The position numbers were made by a program, and so were the translations under genes. Under the pieces are notes generated by a model, which was given only the letters and a program-made list of their open reading frames with translations, was not told the origin of the DNA and did no database searches. A stretch of 64,000 bases of DNA from Dyella_B sp035690825 (GTDB lineage: Bacteria; Pseudomonadota; Gammaproteobacteria; Xanthomonadales; Rhodanobacteraceae), in the NCBI RefSeq assembly GCF_051954575.1, contig NZ_JBQCHP010000028.1:127676-191675 (forward strand). The letters run 5' to 3'. This document shows, one piece after another, positions 35,434 through 43,776 of the stretch (position 1 is its first letter; the number at the start of each line of letters is the position of its first letter).

Positions 35434-35970
35434 ATGCCCAAAGCAAACAAGGCCGATAAGGTCGACAAAGCCAAGCAGTTGCGCAAAAGCCCGCTGAAGA
35501 CGCCCAGCGCGCTGGGCGAAAACGCGCGTCGCGACATCTCCGCCGAGCTCAACGCACTGCTCGCCGACGTGTTCGCGCTTTACCTGAAGACCAAGAATTT
35601 CCACTGGCACATGAGCGGCCCGCACTTCCGCGACTACCACCTGCTGCTGGACGAGCAATCCGACGAGATCTACGCCACCACCGACCCCATCGCCGAACGC
35701 GTGCGCAAGCTTGGCGGCGTCACCCTGCGTTCCATCGGCGATATCGCGCGCCATCAGCGCCTGTCCGACAACGACGCGGACTTCGTCACGCCGCAGGACA
35801 TGCTGGCGGAACTGCGCGAAGACAATGCGCGCGTGGCCGACTTCATGCGCAAGACGCATGAGTTGTGCGATGAATACAACGACGTGGCCACGGCGAGCCT
35901 GCTGGAGAACTGGATCGACGAGGCGGAGCGGCGGGTGTGGTTCTTGTTCGAGGCGGGGCGGACGGTGTGA
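35434..35970 (+). CDS. dps: Dps-family ferritin-like DNA protection protein
   Basis: A 178-residue Dps-type protein that oxidises and stores iron and protects DNA in stress. Ferroxidase ligands map to His57, His69, Asp73, Asp84 and Glu88 (KNFHWHMSGPHFRDYHLLL, then DPIAERVRKLGG). The N-terminus is Lys-rich (PKANKADKVDKAKQLRK), as in Dps proteins that bind DNA by that tail. ATG 35434 has AGGAGA upstream. Single gene. Confidence 0.88.
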   Translation: MPKANKADKVDKAKQLRKSPLKTPSALGENARRDISAELNALLADVFALYLKTKNFHWHMSGPHFRDYHLLLDEQSDEIYATTDPIAERVRKLGGVTLRSIGDIARHQRLSDNDADFVTPQDMLAELREDNARVADFMRKTHELCDEYNDVATASLLENWIDEAERRVWFLFEAGRTV

Positions 35971-36013
35971 GCGACAGGCCTTTAGCGAGTAAAGCGTAGT
36001 TGCCTGAAGTGTG

Positions 36014-36134
36014 TTCCCTCCCCTGCTTGCAGGGGAGGGTTAGGGTGGGGTGAAGCAACCTCGCGATTCATTGCAACGATGCGGCAAGCTCGGACAACCC
36101 CACCCCAGCCCTCCCCTACTTCGCAGGGGAGGGA
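36014..36134. repeat. CT/AG-rich repeat, copy C
   Basis: TTCCCTCCCCTGCTTGCAGG at the left, CCCTCCCCTACTTCGCAGGG at the right; the middle holds GATGCGGCAAGCTCGGACAA as in copy B. It overlaps the last 19 bp of the DoxX-like gene and supplies its stop. Confidence 0.85.
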
Positions 36135-36940
36135 GCCGTCACTCGCGTAGCTGAGATTCGGCGCCTGAAAGAAAACCACGGCACCTCCGCATACGACGCC
36201 GCGACAATCCATCCCGCCGCGGTAAGCACCGTGGAAATCAGCAACCCGGTCCAGGCAAACCGCTGCAATGGCGTAGCCATCACCATCGGAATCCACACCA
36301 GCACGGTGAAGCCGCCCATCATCCATGCTTCCAAGGTGGCGGCTAGCCGCGGCAGCATGTTCAGCGCGATGGCCAGGCCTGCCGCGATATGCGCAATGCC
36401 GGTGAAATACGCCCAACCCATGCGATAAGGTAGCCAGCCGGGCACCATCGCTGCGGTTTCCTTGGCGTAGACCAGGTGTTCCAAACCGATCAGCGGTACC
36501 GCCACGGCGAAGGCGATGCGCGCCACGCACAGGGCAGGCGTGCCGCATAGCGCCGCGATATAGGGTTTGTCATCCGGTGTAGCGGCGCAGGCGTACAGCA
36601 CGATGTTCGCCGCCACCAGCGTGACGATTTCCGCGCAGCCGCCCCAGGTCACTTCATGCAAGGGCGCCAGGATTACGCGGGGCACGTGCAGCGCCAGCAG
36701 CCACAGCAGGGTATATAGCATCATCACGAATGCAGCCGGCACCAGCATGCGCCGCCGCAGCAATCCCACGCCGCCGACAGCCATCACCGCGCCGGATATC
36801 AGTGCAAGGAATGGCCGTCCGGGCAAGCCCTCCGGCACCGGCTGCCATACCGAGGCGAAGTCCTGCGAGACCACGCTGAGCAGCCCCAGCGCGACAAACG
36901 CCAGGGCGAATACCACACGACCGACATCGGCGACGCGCAT
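36116..36940 (-). CDS. DoxX-like integral membrane protein
   Basis: A 274-residue protein with seven or eight transmembrane helices (for example VVFALAFVALGLLSVV, FLALISGAVMAVGGVGL, VTLVAANIVLYACA, GLLISTVLTAAGWIVAA). It resembles DoxX-like membrane proteins of unknown function. ATG 36940 has GGGAAAG upstream and is preferred over an ATG 12 codons earlier. The last residues (APSPAK) and the TAG stop are encoded within repeat copy C, so the natural end may have been elsewhere. Confidence 0.7.
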   Translation of the reverse strand: MRVADVGRVVFALAFVALGLLSVVSQDFASVWQPVPEGLPGRPFLALISGAVMAVGGVGLLRRRMLVPAAFVMMLYTLLWLLALHVPRVILAPLHEVTWGGCAEIVTLVAANIVLYACAATPDDKPYIAALCGTPALCVARIAFAVAVPLIGLEHLVYAKETAAMVPGWLPYRMGWAYFTGIAHIAAGLAIALNMLPRLAATLEAWMMGGFTVLVWIPMVMATPLQRFAWTGLLISTVLTAAGWIVAASYAEVPWFSFRRRISATRVTAPSPAK

Positions 36941-37118
36941 GCAAACTTTCCCGCAGCCACGGATGTGTTCATTCAAGCGGAGGGTGGCGCCGAAGCAAGA
37001 GCCAATCGCGCGAGCTTGCGCCGAGCCAATGCGCGCCCCGATTTCGCCACACCTTCGACTGCCGGGCGACTCGCAATGCCACTAGCATAAGCGCCCCACA
37101 CAGACCGGAGGTCAATGC

Positions 37119-37985
37119 ATGGATCGTCGCAACCTGCTCAAAGGCATCGCCGCGGGCGCCGTCGCGCTGGCGCTGCGCCCGTCGCTGTCGCTGGCGGAAA
37201 CCAAGGATGGCCATGCGCCATGGGCGGCGCTGGAGCGGCAATACGGCGGACGCCTGGGCGTAGCGATGCTGGACACCGGCAGCGGCCAGCACGGAGGCCA
37301 TCGCGCGGACGAGCGCTTTCAGATGTGCAGCACCTTCAAGATGCTGCTGGCGGCGGCGGTGCTGTGGCGCGTCGATCGCGGCAAGGAGCAGCTGGATCGC
37401 CGCCTGGTGTTCGGCAAGGAGGCATTGCTGGACTACGCGCCCATCGCCAGCCAGCACGTTGGCCCGCCTGGCATGACGCTGGCCGAACTGTGCGAAGCGG
37501 CGGTATCGCTGAGCGACAACACCGCCGCGAACGTGTTGCTGGCGCATCTGGGCGGGCCTTCGGTGGTGACCGATTTCGCGCGGCAGCTGGGCGATCCCAT
37601 CACGCGCCTGGATCACATCGAGCCCGCGCTCAATGTTCCCAGCCCCGACCGCGTCAGCGATACCACCACACCCGACGCGATGCTCGCGAACCTGCGCAAA
37701 CTGATGCTAAGCGACGTGCTTTCCGAACCCTCGCGCAAGCGCCTGACCACCTGGATGCTCGGCACTGTCACCGGCAAGAACCTGCTGCGCGCAGGCTTGC
37801 CCGCTGACTGGCGAGTCGGTGACAAGACCGGCCGCTACGACACCCAGACCAACGACGTCGCCATCATCTGGCCGCCCGGCCGCAAACCGTTGCTGGTGGC
37901 GGTGTATTACGAAAACCCGGCGAGGGATGCCGATGCGCGCGCCATCGTGTTGGCGGCGGCAGGGCGCATCGTCGGCGCGATGTAA
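37119..37985 (+). CDS. class A beta-lactamase, L2-like, Tat-exported
   Basis: A 288-residue serine beta-lactamase. A Tat-type signal lies at the N-terminus (DRRNLLKGIAAGAVALALR). All class A motifs are intact: active-site CSTFK (Ser71, Lys74), SDN (132-134), Glu168 in IEPALN and KTG (236-238). GRLGVAMLDTGSG and HRADERFQMCSTFK closely resemble the Stenotrophomonas L2 cephalosporinase, which is also Tat-exported. Spectrum cannot be read from sequence. There is no adjacent ampR. ATG 37119 has GGAGG upstream. Confidence 0.92.
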   Translation: MDRRNLLKGIAAGAVALALRPSLSLAETKDGHAPWAALERQYGGRLGVAMLDTGSGQHGGHRADERFQMCSTFKMLLAAAVLWRVDRGKEQLDRRLVFGKEALLDYAPIASQHVGPPGMTLAELCEAAVSLSDNTAANVLLAHLGGPSVVTDFARQLGDPITRLDHIEPALNVPSPDRVSDTTTPDAMLANLRKLMLSDVLSEPSRKRLTTWMLGTVTGKNLLRAGLPADWRVGDKTGRYDTQTNDVAIIWPPGRKPLLVAVYYENPARDADARAIVLAAAGRIVGAM

Positions 37986-37991
37986 CGGTCC

Positions 37992-38354
37992 TTACGTTAC
38001 ATGGAGCATCGCCTGCTGCCACGCGCGGCCGAGGTACAGGCGATTGCGTTTGCAGACGTTCACCGCGCTGATCAGCAAGGCGCGCCGATGCACGAATTCG
38101 ACCAACAGGTCGACCATGCAGCCCTGCCCGTTCGGCAGGGCGACCATGGCCTCGCCGATGTAGCCGCCTTCCAGACAGGCGCCGTTGAACGTGCCATCGA
38201 GTTGCAGCGGCTTCCAGGTCTCGCTGCCTGGCGCCTCCCCACTCAGCGCAATCACCGAATCCGAACTGTCGTTGACGACATCCACGTAGTGCCGCGTCGA
38301 TACATGGGAACAGGACGCAAGCAACCCCGCCACGACGCATAGTGCGTAGCGCAT
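37992..38354 (-). CDS. small lipoprotein, tandem copy 1
   Basis: A 120-residue predicted lipoprotein with signal peptide and lipobox LASC (Cys15). It is paralogous to the next gene: both begin MRYALCVVAGLLASCS and share HYVD, VNDS or INDS, APGSE-WKP-QL, GGY-G, ALP-QGC and AVNVC. Three conserved Cys remain after processing. No family is recognised. ATG 38354 has GGAGAG upstream. It is convergent with the beta-lactamase, 6 bp away. Confidence 0.7.
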   Translation of the reverse strand: MRYALCVVAGLLASCSHVSTRHYVDVVNDSSDSVIALSGEAPGSETWKPLQLDGTFNGACLEGGYIGEAMVALPNGQGCMVDLLVEFVHRRALLISAVNVCKRNRLYLGRAWQQAMLHVT

Positions 38355-38462
38355 GATGATCTCTCCGTTGGGTAAACCCATCCGGCTGTGGGCGAACGTG
38401 CAGCCAGTGCGTGTGCAACATCAGAAGAGATGCGGCGATAGGAAAAAAACGGTTGCAGCGTC

Positions 38463-38531
38463 GTAGGCTGGGATGAAAATCCCAGCATCGGCATGTATGG
38501 ATGGAAATGCTGGGATTGCATCCCAGCCTAC
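38463..38531. repeat. GTAG palindromic doublet, copy 3 (variant)
   Basis: Starts GTAGGCTGGGATGAAAATCC and ends CATCCCAGCCTAC. It has the GTAG heads and doublet form of the other copies, but the hairpin sequence is GCTGGGAT rather than GTTGGGGT. It lies between the two paralogous lipoprotein genes. Confidence 0.85.
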
Positions 38532-38552
38532 ATGCGGCGACGTGGTGCCTGC

Positions 38553-38915
38553 TCAGCCATTGCGCAGGTGCGCTTGCCGCCACGCCTTTCCGATGTGCAA
38601 TCGTTCGTTGCAGACGTTCACTGCATTGAGCCGCAGCGGCTTCGTGCGCCGGAATGTGACCAGCACGTCGTACGTGCATCCCTGTTCTGCCGGGAGGGCG
38701 ACCAAGGTGTTGCCGGGATAGCCGCCGCCAAGATCGGCAGGATTGAAACCGTCACTCAGCTGCACCGGCTTCCAGCTCTCGCTACCCGGTGCCGCCAGGC
38801 TCAGCGACACTACCGAACCCTGGCTGTCATTAATGAAATCCACATAGTGCTGCGTGGGTACGTGGGCGGAGCAGGACGCAAGCAAGCCGGCCACGACGCA
38901 TAGTGCGTAGCGCAT
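38553..38915 (-). CDS. small lipoprotein, tandem copy 2
   Basis: A 120-residue paralogue of the previous gene with lipobox LASC (Cys15). The 5' flanks match as well: both have GATGATCTCTCCG next to the start, and AGAGATGCGGC about 80 bp upstream. The copies have diverged mainly between residues 20 and 90, suggesting duplication followed by change. Function is unknown. Confidence 0.7.
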   Translation of the reverse strand: MRYALCVVAGLLASCSAHVPTQHYVDFINDSQGSVVSLSLAAPGSESWKPVQLSDGFNPADLGGGYPGNTLVALPAEQGCTYDVLVTFRRTKPLRLNAVNVCNERLHIGKAWRQAHLRNG

Positions 38916-39020
38916 GATGATCTCTCCGATGGGTAGACGAAGCCTAGGCCGCGCGCGAAACGTGCGGCCAGTGCAGGTTCAACACAGGAGAGATGCGGCA
39001 GTTCGAAAAAGGGTTGCAAG

Positions 39021-39566
39021 CTACGATTCGGCCTTCGGCTTGCCCATGCGGTAATACAGGCGGCCCATGTAGAACAACGCCAGCATCCGCCAGACCACGT
39101 GCACCAGCAGCGTCTTGTTTGCCGCGCCGCCGAACTCCGCCTGCGAAAACTGCAGCAGGTCATATGGCAGCGCGAGCAGCTGATACACGGCAAGGATGCA
39201 CAGCGCCAGCTTGCCCGGTTTCAACCACAGCCAGCTCAGGCCGATCGTCAACCAGGCAATGTCGATCAGGTTGGGATTGATCATCTCCCGGCTCATCGCG
39301 GTCAGTGCGACGAACCACACCAGATGGCCGGCCTGCACGCAGAACGGCGCGACGATGGCTTGTTTCGCTTTGCCGAGCATCTTGTGCACCACCAGCCAGA
39401 TGATCGCGGTGGCGACCAGCGGCACCAGCAGGTTGAAGCCGGCGTACATGCCGATCGCCCAGCCGGCGATGGCGGCCACGATGCCTGCGACCTTGGTATA
39501 AGCGCCCACGGCCTCGCTCTGGGCCGATGCGGACCGCTTGGTGCGCATGGATTCTTCAGGATTCAT
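39021..39566 (-). CDS. integral membrane protein of unknown function
   Basis: A 181-residue protein with four or five transmembrane helices (VAGIVAAIAGWAIGMYAGF, LVPLVATAIIWLVVH, LALCILAVYQLLALPYDLL). ATG 39566 has AGGGG 6 nt upstream. It overlaps the end of the monooxygenase gene by 11 bp, so it is probably translated from the same message. I do not recognise the family. Confidence 0.65.
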   Translation of the reverse strand: MNPEESMRTKRSASAQSEAVGAYTKVAGIVAAIAGWAIGMYAGFNLLVPLVATAIIWLVVHKMLGKAKQAIVAPFCVQAGHLVWFVALTAMSREMINPNLIDIAWLTIGLSWLWLKPGKLALCILAVYQLLALPYDLLQFSQAEFGGAANKTLLVHVVWRMLALFYMGRLYYRMGKPKAES

Positions 39567-41142
39567 GGGCTGCCCCTGTACGCGCTCCATTGTCGAAGGA
39601 TGCCGAAGACATTGCGCGTGACGTAGGGAGCTTAATGCCTTTGGAGGTCAAATAGATGTCTAGGGCCTCCGGCTTTCCCGCGCTGTCCGCCAATGCGACG
39701 TAGGTATCCGGACGGATCAGGTAAAGCGCATTGCGCGCAAGGCCTGCCGCTTCATGCTGTGGATGCCAATCGAAAACCTCCAGCGGCATGCTGTGCTGCG
39801 TGCACCACTCGCGCAACGCGTCGCTCGCATTGCCGTATACGTGCACCTGCCACGCCATGCTGTTGAGGCTCAAAAAATTATCGCTGCCGTTCACCGCGAC
39901 CCACGGCAGGCGATCTCCGCCGTGCACGTCGCCGGCCGCGCCTTCGCTCAACGGGCCGCCACGATAGCTCAAGGTGATCTGCGAGACGGTGCGGAACAGG
40001 AATTCGCGTGCGCTTTCGAAGTGCAGGATCGCCGGCATCAGCGTCGGCACCAGCCGTGTGCGTACCAGGTCGGCCACGCGGCCTTCGGCGGTGGCCAGGG
40101 TGAACACGCGATCGGTGGTGGCGACCAGTCGCTGCGCAAAACCGATGCGTTCGGCTTCGTAGCTGTCGAGCAGGCGGTCGGGTGCGCGTCCATCGAGCAC
40201 GGTGGCAAGTTTCCACGCCAGGTTGATCGCATCGCCGATGCCGGTGTTCATGCCCTGGCCGCCGGCGGGACTATGGATGTGCGCCGCATCACCCAGCACG
40301 AACACCCGTCCGTTGCGGAAATGCCCGGTGACCCGGTGATGCACGCGGTAGGTGGAAAACCAATGCACCTGTTTCACGTCGACTTTCAGATGCGTGATGG
40401 CGCGTTCGCTCACGTCCTCGAAACGCAGCGTTTCGGCATGTTCCGCGCGTTCGTCGCGCACGGTGCCGATCAGGCGCGCGCGCCCTTCGCCGGCGAGCGG
40501 GAATACGGCGAGGAAATCCGCTTCGTCCAGGTCGATGTGCAGTTGCCCATCCAGCGATGGGCCGGACGCGGCCACGTCGGCCACATAGAACACCTGCTTG
40601 TAGGTGCCGCCCGGAAAACCGGTGCCGATGGTTTCGCGCACCAGCGAGCGTGCGCCGTCGCAGCCGGCAAGATACTGCGCTTGCCAATCGTGCTCGACGC
40701 CGTCGGCCCCACGCAGGCGTGCCACCACATGATCGCCTTCGTCGGTGAAGCCCAGCAATTGGGTCTGCCGTTGCACCGACACGCCGAGTTTTTCGAGCCG
40801 TTCGATCAGCAATCGCTCGTGCTGGTCCTGCGGAAAAATATGCAGGAACGGAAACGGCGTGAGATCCGAACCGATCGATCTGAACTGCACCTGCGCCTTC
40901 TTTTCACCCTTCACCCACAGATTCACCGCGGGCACCTTATGGCCGTATGTGACCACCGTGTCGGTCAGATCGAGCTGCCGGTAAAGCTCCAGCGTGCGCG
41001 CCTGTACCGCCAATGCGCGGGAGGTGGTGCCGGGTGCGGACGTCTTGTCGACGATATGGACGTTTACGCCTAGCTTGGCCAGCCACAACGCGAGCACCAG
41101 GCCGGTAGGACCTGCCCCAATGATCAGAACATCGCTGCGCAT
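39556..41142 (-). CDS. FAD-dependent aromatic monooxygenase (PheA/TfdB-like)
   Basis: A 528-residue flavoprotein. It has the FAD/ADP motif GAGPTG (9-14), the second NADPH/FAD motif in the middle (LAGCDGARSLVRE) and GD motif RVFVLGDAAHIHSPAGGQGMN. It is in the family of phenol and polyketide hydroxylases, so an aromatic substrate is likely, but it cannot be named. ATG 41142 has GAGG upstream; the frame extends 11 codons further. The membrane protein follows by overlap. Confidence 0.85.
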   Translation of the reverse strand: MRSDVLIIGAGPTGLVLALWLAKLGVNVHIVDKTSAPGTTSRALAVQARTLELYRQLDLTDTVVTYGHKVPAVNLWVKGEKKAQVQFRSIGSDLTPFPFLHIFPQDQHERLLIERLEKLGVSVQRQTQLLGFTDEGDHVVARLRGADGVEHDWQAQYLAGCDGARSLVRETIGTGFPGGTYKQVFYVADVAASGPSLDGQLHIDLDEADFLAVFPLAGEGRARLIGTVRDERAEHAETLRFEDVSERAITHLKVDVKQVHWFSTYRVHHRVTGHFRNGRVFVLGDAAHIHSPAGGQGMNTGIGDAINLAWKLATVLDGRAPDRLLDSYEAERIGFAQRLVATTDRVFTLATAEGRVADLVRTRLVPTLMPAILHFESAREFLFRTVSQITLSYRGGPLSEGAAGDVHGGDRLPWVAVNGSDNFLSLNSMAWQVHVYGNASDALREWCTQHSMPLEVFDWHPQHEAAGLARNALYLIRPDTYVALADSAGKPEALDIYLTSKGIKLPTSRAMSSASFDNGARTGAAHES

Positions 41143-41171
41143 GGGAATACCTCGCGGGATCGTCCGTGTCG

Positions 41172-41758
41172 TCACTCTATTTCAAGCTTGTAGCCTACTC
41201 CATAGATCGAGCGAATCGGATCCTGCCTTGTCGCGGCCTGTTCCAGTTTGCGATGCGGGTTCCGGACGTGGCTGTCGAGGTACGGCCGGTGACACACAGT
41301 GGTCCAGATCGAGATAATCCAGTAGTTGATCGCGCGAGAACATGTGCCCCGCATTGGCCGCCAGCGCTTTCAGCAGGCGAAATTCCACCGGCGTCAGCTC
41401 CAGTTGCACGCCATGGGAACACTGTGCGTAGCTCTGTAGATACGCAGAGCGGCGTGACTGCTTTGTCCGGTGTTACCGCGCGCGCAGAAGGATGGCCTTG
41501 ACGCGCGCCATCACTTCGCGCGGACTGAAGGGCCTGCAGATGTCACCCTCTGCGCGTGGTCCAGGCCCAGCAGGCGATCGATCTCTTCCACGCGCGCGGT
41601 AAGCTGATGATCGGCACGCTACTGAAGCTGTGCAGTTCGCGGCAGATGTCCAGGCCATCGCATCCGGAAGCATCAGGTGGGCTGGCCGGGCTTGACCGCG
41701 GGAACCGCTTCGCGGCTGCGGCCCTGGATGCGCCCTTGGCCAACGTCAATGCGTCCAC
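41172..41758 (-). pseudogene. decayed BaeR-like OmpR-family response regulator
   Basis: The pieces line up with a BaeR-like regulator but in different frames. They are GLDICRELHSFSSVPIIS, then LTARVEEIDRLLGLD, then RPFSPREVMARVKAILLRAR with a stop, then LELTPVEFRLLKALAANAGH with FSRDQLLDYL, then SHVRNPHRKLEQA with IRSIYGVGYKLEIE. At least three frameshifts and one internal stop break it, and the N-terminal third is missing. It is not functional. There is no BaeS-like kinase beside it. Confidence 0.75.
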
Positions 41759-42206
41759 CTTGCGCTACATCTAAGGTCCAATGCTAACGCGAGCGCGTCC
41801 GCCCAGGCTGTTCGGGCGATCTACCGTGTGATGGATATTCCACAAAGGCCATGACGCATTGGCTATGCGGATCTGGCGAACCTCACGCGCCTTCCGCCGC
41901 TGGACCAGGAAGTCGCCGAGCAGGTACAGGACGCGGTTGTTGTCGACGGTTACTTGCTGCCTTGCGTCGGTCGTCGGTACGTTGTTCGAGGGCACGAAAC
42001 TGCCGTGACCACGGCAAGCAGCGCGTTGCCATGGCGTGCTTTTTTTGAGCTGTCTCACATATCGAAAGCGGGACAGGTAGCCTGCGTAGATCAAAACTTT
42101 GTTTTCATCCGGTTTTTATATCGGCCTACTTAGATTTGCTTTCAACCGCATGGGCGGCAAGCACTTGTGATCTTTGTCGTACAAGGAAGGCAAGCAGGGA
42201 TCGAAG
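41759..42206. other. 448-bp region between BaeR remnant and NUDIX gene
   Basis: No intact gene. On the minus strand at 41771-42094 an open frame includes SFVPSNNVP and GGRARVSIGP, which faintly recall the end of an RND membrane-fusion protein; with the BaeR remnant this could be an mdtA-bae remnant, but I cannot support it well. Base composition becomes AT-richer from about 42050. Confidence 0.25.
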
Positions 42207-42770
42207 ATGAATATCTTTTCTTGGGAAATGATTAAGTCGGAGTACGTGCTGCGCGAAACAGATATGGTGGTTCGCAAGGATCTGCTCAGGGTCAGCGGCG
42301 GCTCTGCGGGACACTCGGCATGCGTGCTGGAATATCCTGACTGGGTAAGTGCGTTTGCGCTCACTGAAAACAGCGATGTCATCTTTGTTCGCCAATACCG
42401 ACACGGTTTGCACAAGGAAACTCTGGAGATACCAGGGGGTTGGAAGAAGCCGGAGGACAAGGATGTCGAAGCGGCGATAAGTCGCGAGCTGTGCGAGGAA
42501 ACAGGATATACGTTTGAAAGATTTTCATTACTGGCTTGCATTTCGCCCAACCCGGCAACCCATTCGAATCAGCTGCACTGCTTTCTGGCCACCGGCGGTC
42601 GGCGCTCAGCTGCCCCGAAGTTTGACGAAGACGAAAGGATAGAGATTGTGCTGTTATCACTTGGGCAAGTGAAATCCCTGCTCGCTTCTGGAAGTCTTCT
42701 GAATAATGGACACCTCACCTGTGTGTTCCATGCGCTGATGAAGCTTGGAATGATTGGCTGGACTCGATAG
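42207..42770 (+). CDS. NUDIX hydrolase (ADP-ribose pyrophosphatase-like)
   Basis: A 187-residue NUDIX protein. The box is GGWKKPEDKDVEAAISRELCEETGY. The metal-binding RELCEETG part is intact, but the usual Glu eight residues before the REL Arg is Lys here. It probably hydrolyses a nucleoside diphosphate sugar. ATG 42207 follows AGGGA and is chosen over a TTG at 42174. GC content is visibly lower than in neighbours, suggesting transfer. The next gene, idi, also encodes a NUDIX fold. Confidence 0.8.
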   Translation: MNIFSWEMIKSEYVLRETDMVVRKDLLRVSGGSAGHSACVLEYPDWVSAFALTENSDVIFVRQYRHGLHKETLEIPGGWKKPEDKDVEAAISRELCEETGYTFERFSLLACISPNPATHSNQLHCFLATGGRRSAAPKFDEDERIEIVLLSLGQVKSLLASGSLLNNGHLTCVFHALMKLGMIGWTR

Positions 42771-42804
42771 GGCGGATCGATGATTCGCGACGAACGGAGG
42801 CGAC

Positions 42805-43329
42805 ATGTCGGAGATCAAAGTCATTTTAGTGGATCAGCAAGACAGACCTACCGGCACCATGGAAAAGCTCAAGGCGCATGAGCAAGGACTGCTGCACCGA
42901 GCCATTTCAGTCTACGTGTTCAACTCGCGCAACGAGTTGCTGTTGCAGCGACGAGCCGCGAGCAAGTACCACTGCGGTGGCTTATGGACCAACACTTGCT
43001 GCGGTCACCCTTTGCCGGGCGAGCAAGCCCGTGAAGCTGCGCAGCGGCGATTGAACGAGGAAATGGGGCTCAGCTGCCCATTGCGAAAAAGCCTTGAATT
43101 CAGCTATCGCGCCGATTTGCCCGGTGGCTTGATAGAGAACGAATATGGCCACATTTTCTTTGGGCGTACAGATGATTTTCCGAGGCTTAATTCGGACGAA
43201 GCCGATGGTTACGCTTATCTTTCCCTGGATGTGATCCAGCAGCGCATCGCACAGGCGCCAGCATCTTTTACGCCATGGTTTCAGCTCGTTCTTCCATCCG
43301 TGATGGCGCAGCTTGTCATGCATGATTGA
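42805..43329 (+). CDS. idi: isopentenyl-diphosphate delta-isomerase, type 1
   Basis: A 174-residue enzyme that interconverts IPP and DMAPP for isoprenoid synthesis. Catalytic Cys66 lies in WTNTCCGHP, catalytic Glu in ENEYGH (about residue 113), and metal-binding His residues at the N-terminus (KAHEQGLLHRA). ATG 42805 has GGAGG upstream. It follows the NUDIX gene by 34 bp in a lower-GC segment. No other isoprenoid gene is nearby, so this may be a transferred fragment of a carotenoid or terpenoid cluster. Confidence 0.92.
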   Translation: MSEIKVILVDQQDRPTGTMEKLKAHEQGLLHRAISVYVFNSRNELLLQRRAASKYHCGGLWTNTCCGHPLPGEQAREAAQRRLNEEMGLSCPLRKSLEFSYRADLPGGLIENEYGHIFFGRTDDFPRLNSDEADGYAYLSLDVIQQRIAQAPASFTPWFQLVLPSVMAQLVMHD

Positions 43330-43367
43330 TCCGACATCTTCTACAAGCATTCACCGGAGCGTCACTT

Positions 43368-43720
43368 TCAGAACAATGGCCGCTGAGACGGCGGCTTTCT
43401 GCATCTGCCAAGCTGCTGCTCCTTCACCGTATGCTTGTTGAACACGTTGGACACCGTAGCGCGCAGGGTCAAGCCTTTCTGCAGTGCGGACGGTAGGCGC
43501 CGCTCGGATCCAACTGCCACAACGTCGACGGGGTGTGCGCCGAACTGCGTGTGGCATAGTGTCCACACCGTCGATATGGCAACACAGAGCGTGGAAGCCA
43601 CTACCGCGCCGCTGTTCAAGGCAGGGCTTGGCGAAGTGGTGGAATAGTCCAAGCCGTAAAGCGCATTGGCATACTTGGCGATCGGGCGGAAATCGCAGTC
43701 ATCGTCCAGGCTGGTTTCGC
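43368..43720 (-). pseudogene. remnant of a TonB-dependent receptor (C-terminal part)
   Basis: The minus strand encodes RRLPSALQKGLTLRATVSNV with FNKHTV following, which is the near-C-terminal pattern of TonB-dependent receptors. The rest of the barrel and all of the plug are missing, and the preceding stretch (CDFRPIAKYANALYGLDY) is not obviously in one coding frame. It lies just downstream of the GH92 mannosidase on the same strand, so the lost receptor may have imported mannose oligosaccharides. Confidence 0.5.
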
Positions 43721-43722
43721 AA

Positions 43723-43766
43723 GTTGGGTTACCCCGGACTTGAGCAGGGAGTAACCCAACGACTAC
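43723..43766. repeat. GTAG hairpin, single unit (reverse orientation)
   Basis: GTTGGGTTACCCCGGACTTG paired with GTAACCCAAC, followed by CTAC, that is a GTAG head on the minus strand. It is nearly the same sequence as 25472-25514. It lies between the TonB-receptor remnant and the GH92 gene. Confidence 0.7.
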
Positions 43767-43776
43767 CGTCCTGCCC

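Noticed and set aside
41771..42094. Membrane-fusion protein remnant beside BaeR
   Set aside because: Only two short stretches look suggestive and the rest does not align by eye; kept as an unresolved region.
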